Source: Prevotella communis
GTDB taxonomy: Bacteria > Bacteroidota > Bacteroidia > Bacteroidales > Bacteroidaceae
Direction: 5' to 3'
DNA: 64,000 nucleotides
Assembly: GCF_022024175.1 (NCBI RefSeq)
Contig: NZ_CP091794.1
Location: 434,001-498,000, forward strand
Shown here: positions 52,726 through 61,689 of the stretch, piece after piece
Numbering within the stretch: position 1 is the stretch's first letter
How the letters are laid out: every line of letters starts with the position of its first letter
Program-made: the position numbers and the translations under genes
The notes under the pieces: generated by a model
The model's database searches: none
Seen by the model: the letters and a program-made list of their open reading frames with translations, nothing else
What the model was told of the DNA's origin: nothing

Positions 52726-54042
52726 TTATTGATAAACTTTTCTCTTGTCAACCACACGCACGGCCTTGCCTTCGCTTACGGGCAGTGTGCCGCGAGGTAC
52801 GAGTTTTACGCGAGGCGTGAGCAGAATTTCATCTTTCAGGGCGCGAGTGATGTCCTTACTGAGCTGTTGCAGACGGTTGTAGTCGTCGGTAAACATCTCG
52901 GCCAGTTCCACCTCAACAGTCATGTTGTCGTTGTCCTCATCGGTGGTCAGGGTAATCAGGTAGTTGTTGCCCAGTTCCTTGAACTGCATCAGGATTTTCT
53001 CAATCTGGATGGGGAAGATGTTGACGCCGCGCAGCACCATCATATCGTCTGAGCGACCGCGCATACGATCCAGACGCACATGATTACGTCCGCAGGGACA
53101 ACTGCGTCCCAATACGCGGGTGAGGTCGCGGGTGCGATAGCGCAGCAGCGGCATGGCTTCACGGCACAGCGTGGTGAGCACCAGTTCGCCAATCTCGCCA
53201 TCGGGCACTGGCTCCAATGTCTCTGGATCTACGATTTCTACGATATAGTAGTCCTCCCAGAAGTGCAGACCATTCTGCTCAGGGCACTCGAAACCTACGC
53301 CAGGACCGCACATCTCACTCATGCCGAATGAGTTGTAGGCCTTCACGCCCATCATATCCTCGATACGCTTGCGCTGCTCCTCAGAGTGGGGCTCTGCGCC
53401 GATAGCCAGCACCTTCAGTTTGGTGTCACGACGTGGGTCAACACCCTGTTCCTGCATCACCTCGTAGAGACGGGTAACGTAAGAGGGGACAGCATGGATG
53501 GCTGTAGTGCCAAAGTCCTTGATGAACTTAATCTGTCGCAGGGAGTTACCTGCAGCGGCAGGTACGGTGAGCATACCCAACTTCTCAGCGCCATACTGGA
53601 AGCCCAGTCCGCCGGTGAACATGCCGTAGCCGGATGAGTTCTGGAATACGTCGTCAGGACGCAGTCCCACCATCCACAGGTTACGTGCCACTTGGTTGGC
53701 CCATTCGTCAAGGTCTTTCTTCGTGTGCAGAATTACTGTGGGGTTACCCGTGGTGCCTGATGATGAGTGCAGGCGCACACAGTCTCTCATCGGCACGCAA
53801 CACATGCCGAAAGGATAGGTCTCGCGCAGGTCTTGCTTCGTGGTGAAGGGTAACTTGCGTACGTCGGCCAGTGTCTGGATGTCGTCGGGTGTAATACCTG
53901 CTTCTTTGAATTTCTTTTGGTAGAACTCGTTGTTCATGCAGTGGCGAACAGTCTCCTTGAGTCGTTCCAACTGGTACGCCTCAATCTGTTCGCGACTCAT
54001 GGTTTCGCGTTCAGGATTAAAATAAAGGCTCTTGTCGTTCAT
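52726..54042 (-). CDS. paaK: Phenylacetate-CoA ligase
   Basis: A 438-aa AMP-forming acyl-CoA ligase of the PaaK type. S-S-S-G-T-T-G-N-P-T near 94-103 is the P-loop, with Y-R-T-R-D-L and the C-terminal G-R-S-D-D-M motif. The C-rich S-C-P-C-G-R-N region is the zinc-knuckle-like stretch common in PaaK. It converts phenylacetate or a related arylacetate to its CoA thioester. Eight bases after a second paaK, in one operon. Confidence 0.93.
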   Translation of the reverse strand: MNDKSLYFNPERETMSREQIEAYQLERLKETVRHCMNNEFYQKKFKEAGITPDDIQTLADVRKLPFTTKQDLRETYPFGMCCVPMRDCVRLHSSSGTTGNPTVILHTKKDLDEWANQVARNLWMVGLRPDDVFQNSSGYGMFTGGLGFQYGAEKLGMLTVPAAAGNSLRQIKFIKDFGTTAIHAVPSYVTRLYEVMQEQGVDPRRDTKLKVLAIGAEPHSEEQRKRIEDMMGVKAYNSFGMSEMCGPGVGFECPEQNGLHFWEDYYIVEIVDPETLEPVPDGEIGELVLTTLCREAMPLLRYRTRDLTRVLGRSCPCGRNHVRLDRMRGRSDDMMVLRGVNIFPIQIEKILMQFKELGNNYLITLTTDEDNDNMTVEVELAEMFTDDYNRLQQLSKDITRALKDEILLTPRVKLVPRGTLPVSEGKAVRVVDKRKVYQ

Positions 54043-54050
54043 TGTTAATA

Positions 54051-55358
54051 TTATAGTTTTCGGTTATCTATCACGTGGGCGCTCTTACCCTGACTGCGCT
54101 CAATGGTGCCAGGTGCTTTGAGCTGTACCTTGGCGGCGATGCTGAGCACGCTCTTTAATTTAGCGGCCAACTTCTTCTCCAGGGCATCAACAGCGGCAGG
54201 TGTGTCGAAGGTAGAGGTGAATACCTCCTGACGTAATTCAGCCTGAACAAGCAGCGTGTCGAGGTTCTTCTCACGGTCTACAATCAGCATGTAGCGTGGA
54301 GCAAACTCAGGCAGCGACAGGATGACGCTCTCCACCTGTGATGGGAATACGTTGATACCGCGGATAATCAGCATATCGTCGCTTCGACCCTGGATGCGAC
54401 CCATGCGTACGTTGGTACGACCGCAGTCGCAGGTGCCTGGTATCAGAGAGCAGAGGTCGCGTGTGCGATAGCGCAGCAACGGCATACCTTCCTTGGTCAG
54501 TGTGGTAAACACCAACTCGCCCGTCTGTCCCAAGGGTAGGGGCTCCAGTGTGGTGGGATTGATTATTTCCGGATAGAAATGGTCCTCATTGATGTGTGAA
54601 CCATTCTGCATCTGGCACTCATAGCTCACGCTGGGACCCATAATCTCTGACAGACCATAGATGTTATAGCCTTTCAGTCCCAGTTTATTCTCAATCTCCT
54701 TGCGCATCTGCTCTGTCCATGGCTCAGCACCAAAAGCACCGATACGCAGTCGGATATCGTCTTTGCTGATGCCAATCTTCTCCATCGTCTCGGCCAGATA
54801 GAGGGCGTACGACGGGGTGCAGGCAATACCGGTGATGCCCAGGTCGCGAATCAGTTTCAGGTGTTTCTCTGTGTTACCCGTGCCGGCAGGGATGACGCTG
54901 GCTCCCAGATGTTCCACACCATAGTGGGCACCCAGTCCGCCGGTAAACAGGCCATAGCCATAGGCCACAGAGAAAATGTCATCGCGCGACACGCCAAAGG
55001 CTGTCAGACAGCGAGCCATGGTCTCGCTCCATATACCGATATCCTTACGTGTATATCCCACGATGGTTGGCTTTCCTGTGGTGCCACTTGAGGCGTGGAT
55101 ACGGATTATCTCGCTCTGCGGGGCGGCCTGCAGTCCAAAGGGATAGTTGTCGCGCAGGTCTTGCTTGGTAGTAAACGGCAGCTTCGTGATGTCTTCGATG
55201 GTCTGAATGTCATCGGGACGAATGTCCATCTCTTGCAACTTATTGCGATAGAAAGGAACATTATGGTACACATACTCTACAATTTTGTGTAGGCGTTTGC
55301 CTTGCAGCGCGCTCATCTCGTCGCGGCTCATGCACTCTTTGTTAGGATTCCAAATCAT
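54051..55358 (-). CDS. paaK: Phenylacetate-CoA ligase, second copy
   Basis: A 435-aa PaaK paralogue with S-S-G-T-T-G-K-P-T and R-M-G-R-I-Q-G-R-S-D-D-M, and C-D-C-G-R-T-N. The two copies probably differ in arylacetate preference. I chose ATG 55358 (M-I-W-N-P-N-K-E-C) because the longer reading would cross the promoter. It starts the paaK-paaK-ACT-M6 operon and is divergent from the acyl-CoA synthetase. Confidence 0.93.
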   Translation of the reverse strand: MIWNPNKECMSRDEMSALQGKRLHKIVEYVYHNVPFYRNKLQEMDIRPDDIQTIEDITKLPFTTKQDLRDNYPFGLQAAPQSEIIRIHASSGTTGKPTIVGYTRKDIGIWSETMARCLTAFGVSRDDIFSVAYGYGLFTGGLGAHYGVEHLGASVIPAGTGNTEKHLKLIRDLGITGIACTPSYALYLAETMEKIGISKDDIRLRIGAFGAEPWTEQMRKEIENKLGLKGYNIYGLSEIMGPSVSYECQMQNGSHINEDHFYPEIINPTTLEPLPLGQTGELVFTTLTKEGMPLLRYRTRDLCSLIPGTCDCGRTNVRMGRIQGRSDDMLIIRGINVFPSQVESVILSLPEFAPRYMLIVDREKNLDTLLVQAELRQEVFTSTFDTPAAVDALEKKLAAKLKSVLSIAAKVQLKAPGTIERSQGKSAHVIDNRKL

Positions 55359-55384
55359 GTCTATGTTTTTAGGTTTGTGTACTG

Positions 55385-55416
55385 CAAAAGTACAACAAAT
55401 AATGCTTTCAGCCAAA
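55385..55416 (-). promoter_or_regulatory. Promoter of the paaK operon
   Basis: Minus-strand TTTG (55413-55416), a 20-bp spacer and TACTTTTG (55385-55392). Confidence 0.78.
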
Positions 55417-55433
55417 AAATCCTCTTGAAACTT

Positions 55434-55464
55434 TTTGCCTTTTCCCTGAATTGTATTATTTTTG
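55434..55464 (+). promoter_or_regulatory. Promoter of the acyl-CoA synthetase gene
   Basis: TTTG (55434-55437), a 19-bp spacer and TATTTTTG (55457-55464), 22 bp before the ATG; back to back with the paaK promoter. Confidence 0.78.
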
Positions 55465-55486
55465 CAACAAAATACCAAAAACAGCT

Positions 55487-57655
55487 ATGATAAACAAACA
55501 ACTTCTTCAGCCAGAGAGCATCGTGGTGATTGGTGGCTCTAATAATGTGCATAAACCTGGTGGCGCCGTAGTGCGTAATCTGTTGAGTGGTGGCTACGAG
55601 GGTACGCTGCGTGTAGTGAATCCCAAGGAGGACGAGGTGCAGGGTATCAAGGCCTTCCATGATGCGCAGGAATTGCCGCCAACGGACCTGGCTATCCTGG
55701 TGGTGGCAGCCAAGTATTGTCCTGACTATGTGGAACTGCTGGCTAAGGAGAAGCAGGTACGTGCGTTCATTATCATATCTGCTGGATTTAGCGAGGAGAC
55801 CCATGAGGGTGCTCTGCTTGAACAGCGCATTCTGGATATCTGTGACCAATATGGTTGTGCACTGATAGGTCCCAACTGTATCGGACTGCTTACGCGCTGG
55901 CATCACTCAGTCTTCACGCGTCCTATACCCAACCTTAATCCAAAGGGTGTTGACTTTATTTCGGGCTCTGGTGCCACGGCGGTGTTTATCCTTGAGAGTG
56001 CAGTGAGCAAGGGTTTGCAGTTTAATAGCGTCTGGTCTATTGGTAACGGTAAGCAGAATGGTATCGAGACGGTATTGGAATATATGGACGAGCATTTCGA
56101 TGCCGAGCGTGACTCATTGGTGAAGTTGCTGTATATAGAAAACATTGCCGATCCGGATAAACTGCTGTATCACGCTACCTCATTGATTCGGAAGGGCTGT
56201 CGCATCGCCGCTATCAAGGCTGGTTCATCGCAAGCAGGCAGTCGTGCGGCCAGCAGTCATACAGGTGCCATCGCCAGTAGCGACTCTGCCGTTGAGGCCC
56301 TCTTCCGCAAGGCAGGTATTGTCCGTTGTTTCAGTCGTGAGGAACTCACCACTGTTGGTTGTATTCTCTGCCTTCCTCCTTTGCCTCAAAGAGAGGGCGG
56401 CCTGAATTTTGCGATTGTCACTCATGCTGGCGGCCCAGGTGTGATGCTCACGGATGCACTGTCGAAAGGTGGTATGAATGTGCCGCCACTTACGGGACCT
56501 GTGGCCGAAGAGCTGAAAGGAAAGTTGCTGCCTGGCAGTAGTGTGGCCAACCCGATTGATATCCTGGCTACAGGAACGGCCGAACATCTGGGTATTGCTA
56601 TTGATTACTGTGAGCGCATGGAGGATATCGATGCTATTATGGTCATCTTCGGTACACCAGGGTTGGTTAAGATATTTGAGGTCTACGACGTCTTGCATAA
56701 AAAGATTCAAGAGTGTAAGAAACCTATTTTCCCCATTCTTCCAAGTGTGAGTACTGCAGGTCCTGAGGTTCAGGAATTCCTGAAACGCGGTCATGTGAAC
56801 TTCTGTGACGAGGTGACGCTGGCCACGGCGCTGACGCAGATTATGAAAACGCCTGCTCCTGCTGAGCAGAATGTTGTGATTAATGGGGTTGATGTACCAC
56901 AGATTCGCAGGATTATTGACGGTATTCAGACCCACCCCCAACCCCTCCCTGCAGGGAGGGGAGAGGATAGCTCTTCTACAGAGAAAACTGACGACAAGAC
57001 TATATATTCCCCTCCATCACAGGGAGGGGCAAAGGGGTGGGTCTCTCCTTCGATTGTACACGACCTCCTTGCTGCTGCCGGCATCCCCACGGTGCCTGAG
57101 TTTGTGAGTGCCGACAAGGACGAAATCGTGGCCTTTGCCGAGAGGGTAGGCTACCCTGTAGTGGTAAAGGTGGTTGGTCCTGTGCATAAGAGTGATGTGG
57201 GTGGCGTGACGCTGAATATCCACTCCCAACAGGTGCTCTCGGCTGAGTTCGACCGTATGATGCAGATTCCTGATGCTACGGCGGTGATGGTGCAGAAGAT
57301 GATTCGTGGTACCGAACTGTTTATTGGTGCGAAGTACGAGCCGCGCTTCGGACATGTGGTGCTCTGCGGACTGGGGGGCATCTTCGTGGAGGTGTTGAAG
57401 GATGTATCGTCTGGTTTGGCACCGCTGTCTTACGAGGAGGCTTACTCCATGATTCGTTCCCTGCGTGGCTATAAGATACTGAAAGGTACGCGTGGACAGC
57501 GAGGCATCAACGAACGTAAGTATGCCGAGATTATCGTGCGCCTCTCTACGCTCCTGCGCTTTGCTACGGAGATCAAGGAGATGGACATCAATCCGCTACT
57601 TGCCGATGGCGACGACATCATCGCTGTAGATGCCAGAATCTTGGTAGAAAAATAG
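55487..57655 (+). CDS. ADP-forming acyl-CoA synthetase (Acd-like)
   Basis: A 722-aa one-chain protein: CoA-binding domain at the N-terminus (V-I-G-G-S-N-N-V), CoA-ligase domain with the phospho-His in S-S-H-T-G-A (His258), then an ATP-grasp domain (V-V-K-V-V-G-P-V-H-K-S-D-V-G-G-V, D-I-N-P-L). It converts an acyl- or arylacetyl-CoA and ADP to the acid and ATP. Divergent from the paaK operon, which fits arylacetate metabolism. Between the last two domains lies a 115-bp palindromic insertion in frame, and L-P-P-L-P-Q-R-E-G-G near 300 looks like a smaller one. Confidence 0.88.
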   Translation: MINKQLLQPESIVVIGGSNNVHKPGGAVVRNLLSGGYEGTLRVVNPKEDEVQGIKAFHDAQELPPTDLAILVVAAKYCPDYVELLAKEKQVRAFIIISAGFSEETHEGALLEQRILDICDQYGCALIGPNCIGLLTRWHHSVFTRPIPNLNPKGVDFISGSGATAVFILESAVSKGLQFNSVWSIGNGKQNGIETVLEYMDEHFDAERDSLVKLLYIENIADPDKLLYHATSLIRKGCRIAAIKAGSSQAGSRAASSHTGAIASSDSAVEALFRKAGIVRCFSREELTTVGCILCLPPLPQREGGLNFAIVTHAGGPGVMLTDALSKGGMNVPPLTGPVAEELKGKLLPGSSVANPIDILATGTAEHLGIAIDYCERMEDIDAIMVIFGTPGLVKIFEVYDVLHKKIQECKKPIFPILPSVSTAGPEVQEFLKRGHVNFCDEVTLATALTQIMKTPAPAEQNVVINGVDVPQIRRIIDGIQTHPQPLPAGRGEDSSSTEKTDDKTIYSPPSQGGAKGWVSPSIVHDLLAAAGIPTVPEFVSADKDEIVAFAERVGYPVVVKVVGPVHKSDVGGVTLNIHSQQVLSAEFDRMMQIPDATAVMVQKMIRGTELFIGAKYEPRFGHVVLCGLGGIFVEVLKDVSSGLAPLSYEEAYSMIRSLRGYKILKGTRGQRGINERKYAEIIVRLSTLLRFATEIKEMDINPLLADGDDIIAVDARILVEK
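56929..57043. repeat. REP-like composite inverted repeat inside the synthetase gene
   Basis: The outer arms (GACCCACCCC at the left, GGGGTGGGTC at the right) are inverted copies. Each is joined to a CCCCTCC/GGAGGGG stem. The left stem (56942-56961) is a perfect 20-bp palindrome. The middle 47 bp is unrelated. The frame stays open across it. Confidence 0.82.
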
Positions 57656-57703
57656 CACTAACTTCCAAGTTTTTTGTCGATTATTTACATTGTCTACATA
57701 TCT

Positions 57704-57735
57704 GGTTACATGGTTACAGCTGTAACCATGTAACC
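57704..57735. repeat. Perfect 32-bp palindrome B1
   Basis: Heptamers GGTTACA, T, GGTTACA, GC, then the mirror image. Differs from copy A by C to T in each heptamer with the matching G to A, so symmetry is complete. Confidence 0.95.
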
Positions 57736-57824
57736 GCTAAAGTATGAAGATATGGTAAAATTCATAGTAATATGTTGATATTCAATATCTTGCATACGTG
57801 TAATAGTATCCGTAATAGCAAAAT

Positions 57825-57856
57825 GGTTACATGGTTACAGCTGTAACCATGTAACC
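57825..57856. repeat. Perfect 32-bp palindrome B2
   Basis: Identical to B1 over all 32 bases. Confidence 0.95.
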
Positions 57857-57934
57857 GTTCTGTGTACTTGCAGCGTTTAGTATTAGTTCTAGTAAGTGCC
57901 CGTATTAGTTCTCGCAGGGAAAAACCTAGGTGTA

Positions 57935-58031
57935 GCAGGGGAAGAAACGGCTGCTCTCCATCGTTTGCCTACACCCAAACGGTTGTGCGCCCATACGCAA
58001 ACAACTGTGCGCCTATACCCGTTTTAAATCG
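57935..58031. repeat. 97-bp conserved block, copy B
   Basis: Gap-free match to 26152-26248, with GCCTACACCC, GCCCATACGC and GCCTATACCC as the three 22-bp-spaced units and the ending GTTTT-A-AATCG. Confidence 0.85.
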
Positions 58032-58122
58032 CAAAAAATATGAGTGATGCTCGTTATGCTCTCCTGAAAAAATCAAAGTATCTGTCCCCTGATTACCATG
58101 TACCATGTAGATTTGTCTATGG

Positions 58123-59007
58123 TTATTTGCACAGATACAGTTTATTCTCGTCAAAGTCAAAGATGGCGGGCATCGTAAAGAACTTCAGTCCCAGGAAACC
58201 ACACTCCTCCAAGGACTTGAAGGTGGACACACCCACAGAGACATTCTCGTACATCCTCTTGCAGATGGTCAGCTCTTCAGCATAGACGCCCTGTGCTACC
58301 ACCTTTCCCGTTCTTTTGTCGCGTGCATCCTTCAGGCTGATCTTTCCATCGCTGAAGAGGTTTTCTACGCTGGCATTGCATTTGTTGAGGAAAAGCAGCG
58401 AGGCATTTCCCATATCCGCAATGAATTTTCCTGTGATGGTTTTTTGATATCCACCAGCAGAAATGGTTAATGAGGTCGTGATATCTGGCATTCCAAACTG
58501 GTTGTAGGTCATGTTCCAAGCCGAGGCTTCCCTTGTGAGTTTCTGCAGGGCATCCCTGCTGCAGACGCAGAATTGAGACTTACCAAGGTCTATTTTGACG
58601 ATAGAACTGTTGTCTTGAGGATGATGGAGCATCTGGATAGGTATCTTGAGCTCATTGTCATCAGTGGTTATCTTCACAGGTCCTTCAAAGATAGCGTCAC
58701 CCATCCGCAGGCGTGCCTGAGCCGTATATTTCACATGTCGCAGTCCGCCAAGATACCTGATTTTCTCGTCAGACTCCTTTACCTCCATTTTCAGGGAGTC
58801 TTTATGGGCTTTATAGAATGCCTCACTCATCATCAGGCCTGGTACGCCACTCTCCAGCATTAACTTAGCCTTTGCCCCGTTCAGGGTCGTCTCACAATAG
58901 AAATGTCCATGTTCCAGAGTCAGATTGAACATAGCCTCCGTTTGAGCCATGCAATATTGGCCCAGAAACAGGAAAAGCAACAATAAGGTGTGATAAATGC
59001 GCTTCAT
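58123..59007 (-). CDS. Exported retropepsin-like (clan AA) protein, possibly inactive
   Basis: A 294-aa exported protein. L-M-L-E-S-G-V-P-G-L near residue 48-57 and F-I-A-D-M-G-N-A-S-L near 205 sit where two aspartic-protease-like repeats carry D-T-G and a second D-x-G. The first has Glu-Ser-Gly and the second Asp-Met-Gly, so activity is doubtful. Coupled by ATGA to a small membrane protein upstream. The fold assignment is from pattern only. Confidence 0.55.
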   Translation of the reverse strand: MKRIYHTLLLLFLFLGQYCMAQTEAMFNLTLEHGHFYCETTLNGAKAKLMLESGVPGLMMSEAFYKAHKDSLKMEVKESDEKIRYLGGLRHVKYTAQARLRMGDAIFEGPVKITTDDNELKIPIQMLHHPQDNSSIVKIDLGKSQFCVCSRDALQKLTREASAWNMTYNQFGMPDITTSLTISAGGYQKTITGKFIADMGNASLLFLNKCNASVENLFSDGKISLKDARDKRTGKVVAQGVYAEELTICKRMYENVSVGVSTFKSLEECGFLGLKFFTMPAIFDFDENKLYLCK

Positions 59008-59492
59008 CGTGATTTCTTTTCATTAAAATATTGCAGTCGTTCGTTTAGCAGGTCGCAGAGTTCATGCTGCTTTATGGTAAGACCGTCGGTAGAGAACATC
59101 TTGACATAGCCGTTCCCATTCTTCAGATGGACGATCATATGGTCTGTGGGCAAGTTAAATCGCCATAGCTTGGTCGTCTCACATTCAAAAGACTTCACTT
59201 CATCGAAACGGACTTCCCATTGTCCACGTCGTTCGTTGACAAGGACGCGGTCATCGTTTATCGTCAGATAAGTGCGTTTGGGAATCATCAGTATCTTTTT
59301 TATGGCTATAAACAGAAGGAATACGCAACCCATAAAGCCACCTATGGAAAGGGGCCATGGAATCGATCTTGGATTGATTCCACTTACCTCCGTTAGGTAA
59401 ATGACAGGGAAAACACAGCAGATAACCAGAAATTTGTTCAAATGATAATCTGACATGCCCAAGGCAGGACGCTTAATTAGGATTTCTTCCAT
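59004..59492 (-). CDS. Small membrane protein with PH-like domain
   Basis: A 162-aa protein with two transmembrane helices (about 20-37 and 48-66) and a C-terminal soluble beta domain (Y-L-T-I-N-D-D-R-V-L-V-N-E-R-R, V-R-F-D-E-V-K-S-F) resembling bacterial PH-like domains. Function unknown. It overlaps the next gene by four bases and has its own promoter. Confidence 0.62.
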   Translation of the reverse strand: MEEILIKRPALGMSDYHLNKFLVICCVFPVIYLTEVSGINPRSIPWPLSIGGFMGCVFLLFIAIKKILMIPKRTYLTINDDRVLVNERRGQWEVRFDEVKSFECETTKLWRFNLPTDHMIVHLKNGNGYVKMFSTDGLTIKQHELCDLLNERLQYFNEKKSR

Positions 59493-59553
59493 CTACGATA
59501 TCTTGATACTTTCTGATATTTTTAGTTATTGTTATGTCGCCATATTGACGTGA

Positions 59554-59585
59554 CAAAGGTAGGATAATTATTTCTATCCTCCAAG
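59554..59585 (-). promoter_or_regulatory. Promoter for the PH-like membrane protein gene
   Basis: Minus-strand CTTG (59582-59585), a 20-bp spacer and TACCTTTG (59554-59561). Confidence 0.68.
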
Positions 59586-59662
59586 TAATTTACATCTTTT
59601 ATTACTGTAAACAGGTGCCTTCAAAAGTACCTGTTTTAATATCATTAGAGGTAAAACTACGT

Positions 59663-60514
59663 TTATTCCCATTCCACCGACATTACAGACGTCTTAACTA
59701 GTCCGTTATTGTCATAATGCGTACCAACAATTCGCGTAACCAAGCCGTCAGTTAAGAAATATTCGTATGTATCTTTAAAGTTTTCATCCTTATACGTTTC
59801 ACTATTCATTTCGAAAGTCGATGGCAAATACTGAGGTTTCATGCCAAAATAGCCAGAATCCAGCAGACAGCCGTCTTCAAGGATTGAATATGGGATGATC
59901 ATCCCACTCTTCCAAGGATTGTTTGAATATGAATAAGAGTACTTTGTATCGCCATTTCTTAGCTCCATGAGGTTATTGCCTTCCCAAACAAAATCATCAC
60001 GATAAAGGACCTTACCATTCTTTTCTCTCGTTTTCGAAATCAATCTTTTAACGTCATCATAAGCGTAATAGTCAACAACCGCACCAGATTCATAGCTGTT
60101 TGTTATACTATCCCTTACAATCAAGCCATTTTCCAGTGTATACTTGTGTCTTTCAATATCTAGTTTACGCTCCCCTGTAGAATATGTAGACTCAGTAATC
60201 TCTTCGCATAAGATAAAATTATCCCCATACTGATACCTCCGATCATAAGCATACGTATGGTAGGAACTATCAACGTCATACACTCTGGTAACTCTGCCTC
60301 TAGAATCGTATGTATACTCGCTATAGTATGATTCATCAACAGAATCTTCCAGCCATTCTACATATTCTTTTCCTTTTGAAATCATCCTGACAACGTGTTT
60401 GGTACTGTTTCCATTTCCATTGTCTTCTACATCATCACTATCGCAAGAAGATAATCCTGTAGCTAATATAGTAGCCATCATAATGGTTACCAGACACAAA
60501 GCATTCTTTTTCAT
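59663..60514 (-). CDS. Hypothetical lipoprotein with YD-type repeats
   Basis: A 283-aa lipoprotein (L-S-S-C-D-S-D-D, Cys24, acidic +2 signal for surface export). The mature part has repeated Y-T-Y-D-S-R-G-R-V-T and Y-A-Y-D-D-V-K-R-L-I units like Rhs/YD repeats and resembles DUF4595-type Bacteroidota lipoproteins. It is AT-rich compared with neighbours. Function unknown. Confidence 0.7.
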   Translation of the reverse strand: MKKNALCLVTIMMATILATGLSSCDSDDVEDNGNGNSTKHVVRMISKGKEYVEWLEDSVDESYYSEYTYDSRGRVTRVYDVDSSYHTYAYDRRYQYGDNFILCEEITESTYSTGERKLDIERHKYTLENGLIVRDSITNSYESGAVVDYYAYDDVKRLISKTREKNGKVLYRDDFVWEGNNLMELRNGDTKYSYSYSNNPWKSGMIIPYSILEDGCLLDSGYFGMKPQYLPSTFEMNSETYKDENFKDTYEYFLTDGLVTRIVGTHYDNNGLVKTSVMSVEWE

Positions 60515-60559
60515 ATTGTTTTTTGGTTATATTAATTTGTGTAACAATCTTTTCTGGTG

Positions 60560-60591
60560 CAAAAGTACAAAATTGTTTTATAAAAAGCAAG
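60560..60591 (-). promoter_or_regulatory. Promoter for the YD-repeat lipoprotein
   Basis: Minus-strand CTTG (60588-60591), a 20-bp spacer and TACTTTTG (60560-60567), 46 bp before the ATG. Confidence 0.7.
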
Positions 60592-60644
60592 GAAAGTTTC
60601 TTTTTTTTATTTTGGTGGGCTGCTTTCTGTTTTGTAGGAAATAA

Positions 60645-60676
60645 TTTGGCTGTTTCAAAAGAAAGTCTTACCTTTG
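60645..60676 (+). promoter_or_regulatory. Promoter for the outer-membrane lipoprotein at 60704
   Basis: TTTG (60645-60648), a 20-bp spacer and TACCTTTG (60669-60676), 27 bp before ATG 60704. Confidence 0.78.
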
Positions 60677-60703
60677 CGCCTGAAAAGATTGTTACAAACA
60701 GCT

Positions 60704-61681
60704 ATGAAGAAAATTAAAATTGTTTTCCTGAGCATGGTCGCCTTGCTGATGGCGAGCTGTGCACCAAGGGTGGTAACGGATATGTACACCAGCGAATATG
60801 CTGCGTTGTCACCAGATTCCGTACGCGTGTTCTTAATGAATGAAAAAGTGCCTGAGCAGACGCTGGCGATAGGTACGGTGAAGGTTGTTGACAGACTATC
60901 TTTAGTGGGTAGTTTTGAGCAGGTGCTCGGCATGGCTGTGAAAGCTACAGCAAAGAATGGTGGCAACGGTCTGGTCATTACCAAACATCTTATACCGGAT
61001 AATCGTAGCAATATTCACCGTATATGGGGCACCATGCTGCGTATGCCAGAGACTGAGAGTGATACCAGCGTCGTAAAGGGGGCTCTTGACCGTGCACTTG
61101 CTCAGCCTGCAAATAATCAGTATATGGAGTCGTATCAACCTCTATACGAAAGTCTAAAAGAAATGAACAAGAATGCACCACGCAATATCCTGCGTTTCAG
61201 CGTAGGACCTTCATGGCTGATTTCGGATTTCCAGGTTGGTAAGAGAGTTTATAAGTCGAAGTGCGGTGTTGACGTGTCGGTGGATTATGACCACGTGTGG
61301 ACGTCGGGCCTCGGCCTCGGTGTCAACTACCTGCACAACTATACGTCGTTTGAGGAAGGTTTTGATCAGCGTTTGGACTATATAGGTCCCAGTCTGGTGT
61401 TGGCATTGCCTTCTGACAAGTGGCGTTGGGATATGGCTCTTGGCTTTGGCTACTGCAGATATTCGGAGTCTGTGGGCAACCTGTCTGTTTCAGAAAGTCA
61501 TATAGCACCGCTGATGCGTATGGGGTTGGAATACAAGGTGAGCAGTCAGATAGCACTGGGCGCACAGATGAATATGATTACCGTAAGACTGGATAAGCCC
61601 GAAGGCTTCGAGCTGAAGGATAATGAGTTTTATGGCATCAAGCGCTTCGGCATCCAGGTGGGTATGCGCTATTACTTCTAA
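60704..61681 (+). CDS. Lipoprotein with outer-membrane beta-barrel-like domain
   Basis: A 325-aa protein with a lipobox (L-M-A-S-C, Cys about 19). Residues about 25-120 form an alpha/beta domain, and the C-terminal 160 residues are alternating beta strands ending in Y-Y-F, typical of outer-membrane barrels. I chose ATG 60704 because the promoter -7 box lies just upstream. Probably anchored in the outer membrane; no enzymatic motif seen. Confidence 0.7.
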   Translation: MKKIKIVFLSMVALLMASCAPRVVTDMYTSEYAALSPDSVRVFLMNEKVPEQTLAIGTVKVVDRLSLVGSFEQVLGMAVKATAKNGGNGLVITKHLIPDNRSNIHRIWGTMLRMPETESDTSVVKGALDRALAQPANNQYMESYQPLYESLKEMNKNAPRNILRFSVGPSWLISDFQVGKRVYKSKCGVDVSVDYDHVWTSGLGLGVNYLHNYTSFEEGFDQRLDYIGPSLVLALPSDKWRWDMALGFGYCRYSESVGNLSVSESHIAPLMRMGLEYKVSSQIALGAQMNMITVRLDKPEGFELKDNEFYGIKRFGIQVGMRYYF

Positions 61682-61689
61682 TGGAAATA

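Larger units (their letters stand above)
57704..58031 (+). repeat. Paired-palindrome element, copy B
   Basis: Fills most of the 467-bp gap between the synthetase and the convergent protease-like gene. Palindrome B1 (57704-57735), an 89-bp spacer, palindrome B2 (57825-57856), a 78-bp joint and the 97-bp block (57935-58031). The joint is longer than in copy A. 57656-57703 and 58032-58122 show nothing recognisable. Confidence 0.85.

Noticed and set aside
57862..58047. Small ORF across the conserved block of copy B
   Set aside because: Same reasoning: repeat-derived, no promoter, low conservation of the reading frame outside the block.
59609..59636. Hairpin AAACAGGT/ACCTGTTT as a terminator of the lipoprotein gene
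   Set aside because: Only 8 bp and followed by no T run on the minus strand.
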